A stretch of DNA of 6,842 nt from Nitrososphaerota archaeon (GTDB lineage: Archaea; Thermoproteota; Nitrososphaeria; Nitrososphaerales; Nitrosopumilaceae), in NCBI GenBank assembly GCA_016126025.1, contig JAEFDA010000127.1, positions 1 to 6,842 on the forward strand, read 5' to 3'. Both the position numbers and the translations under genes were made by a program. The notes under the pieces are model-generated. The model had not been told where the DNA came from. It searched no databases and saw only the letters and a list, made by a program, of their open reading frames with translations. Positions 1 to 4,979 of the stretch are shown piece after piece (positions within the stretch are counted from its first letter, which is position 1; the number at the start of each line of letters is the position of its first letter).

Positions 1-457
1 GAACGTCGTCAAATACTGCCTCTACCAGAAAAACCTGCAGCGGTACACCTGCAAGGACTGCTGCAAGACCTTCAACGACAAGACAGGCTCCCTCCTCCAT
101 TACAAACACGTCAGCATCGGCAATTGGATGCTGGCGCTGTGGCTCTTTCTGTGCGGTCCGCTAAATGGAGCCTCGATAAGGTTCATCTCCCAGGCGACTG
201 GACAGGCCTACAAGACCGCCTACTATATGATGCGTGGCATTATGGCACATATACGCAACCTGCCGGAGAAGCCGCTGAAGGGAACATGCGAGACCGACGA
301 GGCATACGTCAAGGCCGGCTCCACCTATGTATTCGTCGCCCGCGTGTGGCCGGGTTATCTCGCGTTTTGCTACCCACCGATAGCCACCTATGTATTCGTC
401 GCCCGCGTGTGGCCGGGTTATCTCGCGTTTTGCTACCCACCGATAGCCATTCCATAG
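1..457 (+). pseudogene. IS1595-like transposase, broken (partial, 5' end outside window)
   Basis: The frame is open from base 2, so the gene starts outside the window. It shows the C-terminal half of a zinc ribbon (YTCKDCCKTFNDKTG), then a helical region (WMLALWLFL, then a segment with KTAYYMM) and the first catalytic acid in CETDEAYVKAG. This order is that of the ISXO2/IS1595 group of DDE transposases, which excise and insert DNA. Just after the first Asp (about base 320) recognisable homology stops. The frame then reads through two copies of a 63-bp tandem repeat and ends at 457. The second Asp and the third acidic or Asn residue are missing, so this protein cannot be an active transposase. 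It lies outside the large transposon and is probably an older remnant. The family call rests on motif recognition; the breakdown is seen directly. Confidence 0.75.
321..449. repeat. 63-bp tandem duplication, 2 copies plus 3 bases
   Basis: Bases 321-383 are repeated without a mismatch at 384-446, and the next three bases (CCA) begin a third copy. The unit is exactly 21 codons, so the duplication keeps the frame of the broken transposase and encodes TYVFVARVWPGYLAFCYPPIA twice. Identity between copies points to a recent event or to an assembly artefact. Confidence 0.95.
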
Positions 458-743
458 TTCCTTATCTAAGCATTATGTTGTCTTTGCCGCTTCTCATAGT
501 CTGATCGGCCGCCATCCAAGCCCCAAAATCCGGCCCCCGGACCGGCCTGCGGCGGAGTGTGGTGCGCAGCCTCCCCCACGGGATATGGCGTCCAATATTT
601 AGGATCGCCATGCGTTCGGTCTCCGATGCGGCCGGCAGAAAGACGCGGCCGGGAAGGATTCATAGGGAATCCGATTGTGGCTGATATGTCCCTCGCGTCG
701 CCGCTCTCCCAATGATATGGTGAGGGATGGGCGCCGAGGTGCG
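458..743. other. Noncoding stretch between two transposase remnants
   Basis: I see no convincing gene here. The only sizeable reading frame (466-663, minus) is a low-complexity Gly/Pro/Arg product with no family resemblance. A short inverted repeat lies at 656-672 (GGATTC, five-base loop, GAATCC). The stretch lies immediately downstream of the IS110-family transposase stop codon and probably contains the end of that insertion sequence, but I cannot place the boundary. Confidence 0.4.
656..672. repeat. Short inverted repeat (GGATTC / GAATCC)
   Basis: Six-base arms with a five-base loop, about 70 bases past the IS110 transposase stop. It could form a hairpin in the transcript. It could be part of the IS110 end or of an RNA encoded there; nothing decides between these. 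Confidence 0.35.
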
Positions 744-1093
744 CTAGGACGTTTTCAGCCTGTCCAGCTTTGACTGGTATAGCCTGTCATTGGCATGCCT
801 GTAGGGTTCGCCGTTCTTCAGCATGAAGTAGATGTACGTGGCCATTATGTTCGCGACGTGGCTGCGGGCTATGAGGGGCGGGTGCCGCTTGGCATACCCC
901 TCGTATATGGCCGCGATGTGTTCGTCGTGCTGCTTGGCGACCATCGCCGCATTCATCATGATGTGCGTGAGTGCGCCGTCCCTGTCCTTCTTCATGCGAC
1001 CGTGCGTGACGCGCTGGCCGGACTGATATGTGGTGGGGCACAGTCCCAGAAAAGAGACCAGGTGCTTGGGGCCCTTGAACCTTCCTATGCCGT
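744..1093 (-). pseudogene. IS110-family transposase, C-terminal part, interrupted by the cargo transposon
   Basis: Minus-strand frame ending at a TAG at 744. Read from the insertion point it gives GRFKGPKHLVSFLGLCPTTYQSG, then THGRMKKDRDGALTHIMMNAA and a C-terminal helical tail ending in KTS. The pattern 'RF, Gly-x-x-Pro, QSG, GR, LR-like helix' is that of the C-terminal transposase_20 (IS116/IS110/IS902) domain, which works with an N-terminal DEDD RuvC-like domain. The remainder of the gene continues on the other side of the 5.7-kb element at 6769-6842 and beyond the window. If the element is removed with one copy of TATGCCGT, the frame reads ...AAAIDGI-GRFKGP... with no shift, so this gene was intact when it was hit. 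As it stands it is inactivated. Confidence 0.85.
1086..1093. repeat. Left target-site duplication, TATGCCGT
   Basis: Eight bases directly outside the left terminal repeat, identical to 6769-6776 outside the right one. An 8-bp duplication is the normal size for IS6-family insertion, and also occurs in a few other families such as IS1 and IS1595. Confidence 0.93.
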
Positions 1094-1119
1094 GGAACTG
1101 TCAAGTTTACGTGAGTCAG
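1094..1119 (+). repeat. Left terminal inverted repeat (26 bp)
   Basis: Starts GGAACTGTCAAG and ends GTGAGTCAG. It matches the reverse complement of 6743-6768 at 25 of 26 positions; the single difference (T against C) is at position 14. Confidence 0.93.
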
Positions 1120-1163
1120 GATATGGTGTCAAATCCGTGAGTCGGGTGTCAAACGGGTGAGTT
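1099..1163 (+). repeat. Left subterminal array: three TGTCAA...GTGAGT repeats
   Basis: TGTCAA occurs at 1099, 1127 and 1147, followed by GTGAGT at 1111, 1137 and 1157. The starts lie 5, 33 and 53 bases in from the left tip, the same offsets as in the right end. Such ordered arrays are typically binding sites for a transposase or accessory protein; that role is inferred. Confidence 0.8.
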
Positions 1164-1210
1164 GGATGTCGGTGGCGAGAGGCCGCAGTCCGAGGTTGTA
1201 CTGTATGGTG

Positions 1211-1296
1211 CGCCGGGAGGGGGATTCGAACCCCCGGTACTGGATTGTACACAGTTTTTGAGACTGCTTCCTTTGGCCCGACTTGGATACCCCGGC
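1211..1296 (-). tRNA. tRNA-Leu (CAA), class II, with an unusual acceptor end
   Basis: On the minus strand the sequence folds as a class II tRNA. The acceptor is GCCGGGG paired with TCCCGGC (one G-U). T8 and A9 follow, then a short D stem TCC/GGA with GG in the D loop. The anticodon stem is GCAGT/ACTGT with loop CTCAAAA, giving anticodon CAA (leucine, UUG). A four-pair variable arm GTAC/GTAC encloses a six-base loop. The T arm is GGGGG-TTCGAAT-CCCCC. No intron is visible. With a seven-pair acceptor the discriminator is G, whereas archaeal tRNA-Leu normally has A73 and G73 is a tRNA-Ser feature. Pairing can extend two more pairs (GC/GC), after which ACCA follows. It lies about 115 bases inside the transposon end, an unusual place for a tRNA gene. 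Functionality is uncertain, but the tRNA nature is clear. Confidence 0.88.
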
Positions 1297-1652
1297 GCCG
1301 ATCTAGGTGTAGAACTGTGGTATTACCGCCCCGACACAATCCAGAAAGCCGAGGCGGTCTTGCCCAAGTGAGTGGGTCCCGCCTCCCTGGGCACATGTCA
1401 TGGTGTGTACACATGGTTGAAACCACTTCCATATAATTTGGGTAGTGAAGGGACGTTCACCCCGTGTCATGCCAGCTCACCCACGATACTATGATCTTAA
1501 TTCCAAAGATCTTTATACTATTCACACCCAAGTACGACTTGGTGCCGCACCATTCGGCCCCATCTATGTAACCACGAAACAGATATGATCTTATACTAGG
1601 TGGATGTGTGATCTTTTATACAGATGGTCGATCATGTTATACGATCTGTGTT
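1297..1652. other. Noncoding region between tRNA and cargo operon
   Basis: No credible coding frame is visible. The reading frames crossing 1162-1436 are read through the tRNA and have no family features. The stretch becomes A/T-rich after about 1430 and holds the repeated GATCT..TATAC motifs described separately, plus a short GTGAA/TTCAC inverted repeat near 1447-1462. Confidence 0.5.
1508..1642 (+). promoter_or_regulatory. Four iterated GATCT..TATAC motifs upstream of the cargo operon
   Basis: GATCTTTATAC (1508), GATCTTATAC (1587), GATCTTTTATAC (1610) and GATCATGTTATAC (1630) share a GATC head and a TATAC tail. Each tail looks like an archaeal TATA box. They may be alternative promoters, or a TATA box fused to an activator or operator site. 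A similar GATCTATATAC stands at 4400-4409, ahead of a small ORF in the same element. Confidence 0.45.
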
Positions 1653-1660
1653 GATATAGT
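1653..1660 (+). promoter_or_regulatory. TATA-like box for the glycosyltransferase operon
   Basis: GATATAGT is centred about 25 bases before the ATG at 1681, the spacing expected for a leaderless archaeal transcript. This spacing is the reason for preferring 1681 over the in-frame GTG at 1669 or ATG at 1675. The TTATAC at 1638-1643 would suit the GTG at 1669. Confidence 0.45.
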
Positions 1661-1680
1661 ATTAGAGTGTGGGCATGACC

Positions 1681-2631
1681 ATGGATGAACGCCCGAAAGT
1701 ACTACACGTATGGGACATTGGCGGGAACGGCGCCGCCCTGGCCAAAGTCATGGGCCATGACTGCATACACCGGGCGAGCAACGATCCGTACCACGGCACG
1801 CGGATGTATTCTGACCGGTTTGTGGTACGCGGTGGCCCACGCTGGTTTTATGCGCAGGCATGGTGGCGGGCCAGGAGCGCCGACCTGCTGCACATACACG
1901 GCGGCCATCGCATGGCAGAACGGCTGGCTGTCCGCAAGATGGATTATGAGCGCCCATATCCGAGCGAAGGCGGCATGGTTATGGGGCGGGACATAGTCCC
2001 CCGCAAGCCGTACATCCTGCATTATCACGGTTCGGACGTGTGGGATCATCAGTCAGGATCCCGCCGCATTGCCGAGCTGGGGGCCGCCCGCATACTCGTA
2101 TCCACGCCGGACCTGCTGAAGCTGGAATACGAGAAAGAGCCAACGTACGTGCCAACACCAATAGACACGGGACTGTTTGCCAGGCGTGACATACCGAACA
2201 ACAACAGGGGTCTGGCCATACTCATAGGCGACCAGGGCCGGGATGACACTCTCCGTCGGTTACGGGAGTATGGGTTTGGAGACATAGAATGGACGTTCAG
2301 GCGCCGACAGTATGGCCATGGGAGCCATGGTTCCATTACGATGCACAAGGACATGCCGGCAATGCTCTCCAAGTACCAATACTATTGTGATTTCAAGTGG
2401 AACCGTGTCCACAATAAATGGCATGAGGCCACATCACAGACGGCCCTGGAATGCATGAGTCTGGGTATGAGTACCATACTCCATGACGGTTCTGTACGCG
2501 ATACGTTGCCCGATGAACACAGACTGGAGAATGTGGCGGAACGTATTGGGGAGATCCACAGGGAGGCTATGGAAACCCGGGGAATGATGGTGGATGGTAC
2601 GGGCAGGGCCGTACCCAAGGGGAGAGCATGA
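1681..2631 (+). CDS. GT-B fold glycosyltransferase, GT4-like
   Basis: Probably transfers a sugar from a nucleotide-sugar donor to a glycan, lipid or protein acceptor in the cytoplasm. The 316-residue product begins with a Rossmann strand and glycine loop (KVLHVWDIGGNGAALAK, about 6-22). A 'LLHIHGG' strand follows, then HYHGSDV (114-120), ARILVSTPDLL and PTPIDTGLF, the hallmarks of the N-terminal GT-B half. In the C-terminal half, EATSQTALE (E249 and E257) is the EX7E motif of retaining GT4/GT1-type enzymes, followed by the usual 'CMSLGMSTI' donor-site helix. It is shorter than most GT4 enzymes (350-400 residues), mainly in the second domain. There is no membrane segment. It overlaps the next gene by the four bases ATGA, so the two are translationally coupled. 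The start could also be 1669 (GTG) or 1675. The specific substrate cannot be told. Confidence 0.8.
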   Translation: MDERPKVLHVWDIGGNGAALAKVMGHDCIHRASNDPYHGTRMYSDRFVVRGGPRWFYAQAWWRARSADLLHIHGGHRMAERLAVRKMDYERPYPSEGGMVMGRDIVPRKPYILHYHGSDVWDHQSGSRRIAELGAARILVSTPDLLKLEYEKEPTYVPTPIDTGLFARRDIPNNNRGLAILIGDQGRDDTLRRLREYGFGDIEWTFRRRQYGHGSHGSITMHKDMPAMLSKYQYYCDFKWNRVHNKWHEATSQTALECMSLGMSTILHDGSVRDTLPDEHRLENVAERIGEIHREAMETRGMMVDGTGRAVPKGRA

Positions 2632-3896
2632 TGGCCAACCAACACAAGGGTGGAGATGAATGTGGTGGGAAGCGCGGTTCCTGCATGAATGGTGTGGTGT
2701 GGTTTGGCGCTGTGGCCATTGGTATGGCCATGTTTGGTGTGGCTGACGCCCATGCTGACCACGTTGACAACCACATCTGGATAGAGACGAAAAGCGGTGG
2801 TTTCATACTGGCGACGGAACAGGCACTGGATCAAGCAGACAGAATAAACGCAGTAACCGAGGGCAAGTATGTCGGCTACTACAAACCGGTCTGTGATGCA
2901 TATGTAACTTATGAATACGCGCAAGAACGGAGTAGAACTAACTATAGAGAAGGTGAGAGTGTTACACGTACATGGTACACCACAGAAAATGGGGAATGGC
3001 CGGACAGGTGGATCAAACCAAAAACACATACGGTAAACAACGCACAAGTGCTCGACCAAAGGAATGACAGGTGTGGAACCGACGATGCAGCATACTATAC
3101 GAATGCGCTAAACGAAGACATAAGCAATCTGAACATAACATCGGTATCAGAACTGAAACACGACATATACCACGAATGTGTGTGTGGGTATTGGTACTCA
3201 AACACCATAAAGGACGAGTACACGTACACCATACTAGACCTCCCAAGGGACAGGGAAACCCCACCGGACTATCAGGAGACGGTGGCCGCAGGTGTGAAGG
3301 GTGGCTTCCGCGTATGGTCGGACATAAACGACATCACCTTCACATACACGGACAGCAGGTTGGACGCGGACATCATAGTGCAGCAGCAGATAGGGGACGG
3401 CACCGCATACGGGAACGCGGAGATGGGATGCCTGTTCGAGAACGACCAGTGCACCATACAGCTGTTCACTGACGTGAACGTAAGGAACAGGCAAACCCTC
3501 ACAAACACACACTCGATAGGATGGACCATAGCCCACGAGTTCGGCCACCTCATTGGTCTGCCGCACCACATAGACCCGGACCACATAATGAATACGGTAC
3601 ACGCCGACGACGTCAGGGACTACTGGGAAGCCAGGAACATCAACGTGCCCAGGATAAGCGAACCCACATACGAAGAGAGGATGCTGGGATACACAAAACC
3701 GGCAGGACATACGGAAGGCGAAGTACCACGCAATGCAGTACAATTCGCAAACACTGAGATAGTATCCGAGTTTATCGAATTACTGCTGGCGACGCTGTTG
3801 AACGCGCCGCAGGAGGACAGGTTCGATTTGTGGTTTGCCATAACAACGGAAATCCAAGACAGGATAGACCTCTTTGGTTTGGTGTATGGGAATTGA
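2628..3896 (+). CDS. Secreted matrixin-like metzincin metalloprotease
   Basis: Likely an exported zinc endopeptidase. Residues 22-39 form a hydrophobic signal segment ending ADAHA, with a plausible cleavage site after residue 43; M20 is an alternative start giving a more typical signal peptide. Residues ~44-210 show no recognised domain and may be a propeptide. From ~215 the pattern is that of a matrixin catalytic domain: an 'FRVWSDINDITFTY' strand, then DADIIVQQ, and the zinc site HEFGHLIGLPH with ligands H303, H307 and H313 and general base E304. After it comes DPDHIM, placing Met-turn M321 eight residues past the third His, as in matrixins. A C-terminal ~80-residue tail follows. An RCGTDD stretch (C149) faintly resembles the cysteine switch of MMP propeptides. 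GGGGAG precedes the ATG at Shine-Dalgarno distance, and the start overlaps the glycosyltransferase stop. Substrate is unknown. Confidence 0.85.
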   Translation: MMANQHKGGDECGGKRGSCMNGVVWFGAVAIGMAMFGVADAHADHVDNHIWIETKSGGFILATEQALDQADRINAVTEGKYVGYYKPVCDAYVTYEYAQERSRTNYREGESVTRTWYTTENGEWPDRWIKPKTHTVNNAQVLDQRNDRCGTDDAAYYTNALNEDISNLNITSVSELKHDIYHECVCGYWYSNTIKDEYTYTILDLPRDRETPPDYQETVAAGVKGGFRVWSDINDITFTYTDSRLDADIIVQQQIGDGTAYGNAEMGCLFENDQCTIQLFTDVNVRNRQTLTNTHSIGWTIAHEFGHLIGLPHHIDPDHIMNTVHADDVRDYWEARNINVPRISEPTYEERMLGYTKPAGHTEGEVPRNAVQFANTEIVSEFIELLLATLLNAPQEDRFDLWFAITTEIQDRIDLFGLVYGN

Positions 3897-4005
3897 GTCA
3901 CGTCCCAAGCCCAAGAACGGGAGCCGCATCATGATAGAGCTGGCTCTCTCCCTGTTGGGTCCCGTGGGGCTTGCACTGCTTGCGTTGATCAGGGCCATAA
4001 CATAG
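3886..4005 (+). CDS. Small single-pass membrane protein (39 aa)
   Basis: The ATG at 3886 lies within the last codons of the protease gene in another frame, and the TAG is at 4003-4005. The N-terminus is basic (RPKPKNGSR) and is followed by one hydrophobic segment, about residues 17-35 (IELALSLLGPVGLALLALI), ending RAIT. This is the layout of a small inner-membrane protein with the basic end cytoplasmic. An internal ATG at 3931 preceded by GGGAG would give a 24-residue membrane peptide and may be the true start. Overlap with the upstream stop suggests it is the third member of the cargo operon. No family is recognised; a role as partner of the exported protease is only a guess. Confidence 0.5.
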   Translation: MGIESRPKPKNGSRIMIELALSLLGPVGLALLALIRAIT

Positions 4006-4061
4006 GCTGAAGGAACCGGAGTGTACGGTCCGAGCTTAAGTAGTATATAGATCTATGTATA

Positions 4062-4071
4062 GGTATATATT
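4062..4071 (+). promoter_or_regulatory. TATA box of the 95-aa gene
   Basis: GTATATAT lies in an A/T-rich stretch, centred about 27 bases before the ATG at 4093, as expected for a leaderless archaeal promoter. Confidence 0.6.
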
Positions 4072-4092
4072 GAAGGGTATCTGGTATAGAGC

Positions 4093-4380
4093 ATGAATGG
4101 GTGGTCACCCGACACACCAAATGAGCCAGACAGCCCACAACCCCCACTCACAAGGGAAGACATCATGCCAGCCCTGGACGTACTAGAGGAAATGGGCAAG
4201 GATGGTGTGATTGCCATATGTTACGGGTTCCCGCGTGATTCTGTGGACCGTCTGCTGAACCAATACAGCAAGGATGTGCTCCCGTGGATTCGGGCCGTGA
4301 AGGAGATCGCAGATGCCACACATCACAGTGGGTCGGAGTCAGGTGGTGGGGAAACTAGCACACTTGGACAACAACCATAG
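4093..4380 (+). CDS. Hypothetical protein, 95 aa
   Basis: I do not recognise a family. The first ~20 residues are Pro/Asp/Ser-rich. A central part (about 21-75, REDIMPALDVLEEMGKDGVI through YSKDVLPWIRAVKEIADA) has the heptad-like spacing of two or three amphipathic helices. The tail is Gly/Ser/Thr-rich and probably disordered. There is no signal or membrane segment, so it should be cytoplasmic. The gene has its own promoter and is separated by 87 bases from the cargo operon, so it is probably transcribed independently. Coding composition and the well-placed TATA box support its being real. Confidence 0.65.
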   Translation: MNGWSPDTPNEPDSPQPPLTREDIMPALDVLEEMGKDGVIAICYGFPRDSVDRLLNQYSKDVLPWIRAVKEIADATHHSGSESGGGETSTLGQQP

Positions 4381-4401
4381 TACGGTACAATACACAAAGA
4401 T

Positions 4402-4409
4402 CTATATAC
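4402..4409 (+). promoter_or_regulatory. TATA box ahead of the 28-aa ORF
   Basis: CTATATAC is centred about 28 bases before the ATG at 4433. It is part of a GATCTATATAC motif like the four found upstream of the cargo operon. Confidence 0.4.
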
Positions 4410-4432
4410 CCCATAAGTTGGGGGTGGGCGCT

Positions 4433-4519
4433 ATGAGTATGGTGTCATTGGAGGATCGTTGTCTATGCCATAAGCATCGTTATGGTTGTCTGGGGATATG
4501 CCAAAGATCTCATGTATAG
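4433..4519 (+). CDS. Candidate Cys/His-rich miniprotein (28 aa)
   Basis: The predicted product has a Met-Ser-rich start and a core DRCLCHKHRYGCLGIC with four Cys and two nearby His, an arrangement able to hold one zinc ion. It has a TATA box at leaderless distance and no Shine-Dalgarno. Archaea encode many zinc microproteins with paired cysteines, but the usual CPxCG motif is absent. Its 3' end overlaps the minus-strand ORF at 4463-4660. Being so short, it could be a chance frame. Confidence 0.3.
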   Translation: MSMVSLEDRCLCHKHRYGCLGICQRSHV

Positions 4520-4660
4520 TCGGTGGTCGATTTCACCCTCATAGCACCACATATTCAAAAAATCAAGGGGGTTCATCTCAAATGCCTGCATCATACTGCC
4601 ATATAGTACCGTAGACCCACTGTTTCGCCTTTTGGTCGTGGAATCCGTCACGGGTGGCAT
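4463..4660 (-). CDS. Weak hypothetical ORF, 65 aa
   Basis: No family is recognised. The product has a polar start (STTKRRNS), a mixed central region with MNPLDFLNMWCYEGEIDHRLY, and no signal or membrane segment. A TATA-like TTTATAG stands at 4680-4674 on the minus strand, but only about 17 bases before the ATG, which is short for a leaderless start. The opposite strand holds no strong gene across most of this stretch, so it is the best candidate here. It may be a decayed gene. Confidence 0.35.
   Translation of the reverse strand: MPPVTDSTTKRRNSGSTVLYGSMMQAFEMNPLDFLNMWCYEGEIDHRLYMRSLAYPQTTITMLMA
4468..4485. repeat. Inverted repeat CCATAA / TTATGG
   Basis: Six-base arms separated by six bases, at the 3' ends of the two converging small ORFs. 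It could act as a shared transcript-end hairpin or be coincidental. Confidence 0.3.
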
Positions 4661-4702
4661 GTGACAATCGGCTCTATAAACCGTCAGGCGGACAGTACGA
4701 GC

Positions 4703-4882
4703 TCACGCCTTCCGTATGGTGGCCACCCACACACCCTCCACCTTGTCTATACGCCACTCCAAGCGGTCCTTGGGGGATATGTCCAGCTGCGCCGCGATCA
4801 TTGTAGGTATGGTGGTCTTGAGGGAGTCGCTGGACGTCCTGGCCAGGCTGGCGGCCGTGACCATCCCCTTGAGCTTTCCCAT
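4703..4882 (-). CDS. AbrB/SpoVT-type small DNA-binding protein (59 aa)
   Basis: Residues ~18-59 (SDSLKTTIPTMIAAQLDISP, then KDRLEWRID and VWVATIRKA) match the swapped-hairpin AbrB fold: a strand ending TTIP, a helix, 'DI..KDRLEW' and a final valine-rich strand. Such proteins bind DNA as dimers and act as transcription regulators or as antitoxins. The frame extends upstream to 4966, but the ATG at 4882 is preferred. It gives the usual length of about 60 residues and the 'GKLKGMVTAASLARTSSDS' start seen in thaumarchaeal relatives, and it has a TATA-like GATATACC about 26 bases upstream. The added N-terminus of the long form would be an isolated hydrophobic stretch read through promoter DNA. It is divergent from the transposase gene with 97 bases between, so it may control transposase expression. 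Confidence 0.78.
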   Translation of the reverse strand: MGKLKGMVTAASLARTSSDSLKTTIPTMIAAQLDISPKDRLEWRIDKVEGVWVATIRKA

Positions 4883-4936
4883 AGCACTATTGATAGTATT
4901 GGGGTATATCAATATGCCTATTGACAATAGCACTAT
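4881..4936. promoter_or_regulatory. Candidate operator region between AbrB-like gene and transposase
   Basis: The perfect 8-bp inverted repeat TATTGATA (4888-4895) / TATCAATA (4907-4914), with an 11-base spacer, covers the regulator's TATA-like box. A 10-bp direct repeat ATAGCACTAT occurs at 4881-4890, over the regulator's start codon, and at 4927-4936, just before the transposase TATA box. Binding of either repeat by the AbrB-like protein would allow joint control of both genes; this is inference. Confidence 0.5.
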
Positions 4937-4949
4937 GTATAGACCAATC

Positions 4950-4957
4950 TTTATATA
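4950..4957 (+). promoter_or_regulatory. TATA box of the transposase gene
   Basis: TTTATATA is centred about 26 bases before the ATG at 4980, with no Shine-Dalgarno between, which suggests a leaderless transcript. Confidence 0.65.
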
Positions 4958-4979
4958 GACGTACAAATATACCTATACC

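Noticed and set aside
321..449. CRISPR-like repeat
   Set aside because: The two 63-bp copies are directly adjacent with no spacers.
466..663. 65-aa minus-strand frame
   Set aside because: Pro/Gly/Arg-rich with no start signal or family resemblance, in a stretch that is probably IS110 end sequence.
795..1160. 121-aa plus-strand frame
   Set aside because: Antisense to the IS110 transposase and crossing the transposon junction at 1094, so it cannot be an old gene.
1211..1296. tRNA-Sec, because of the possible nine-pair acceptor
   Set aside because: The anticodon is CAA, not TCA, and the T stem has five pairs, making 9+5 rather than the archaeal 9+4.
2382..3059. 225-aa frame on the minus strand across the glycosyltransferase/protease junction
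   Set aside because: It runs antisense to two genes with clear catalytic motifs, and no family features are visible in it.
3234..3743. 169-aa minus-strand frame
   Set aside because: Antisense to the metzincin catalytic domain; its low-complexity Val/Tyr/Cys content is typical of a shadow frame.
4703..4966. Long (87-aa) form of the AbrB-like protein with an N-terminal hydrophobic segment
   Set aside because: The extra residues are read through the shared promoter region. The ATG at 4882 has better promoter spacing and the usual family length.
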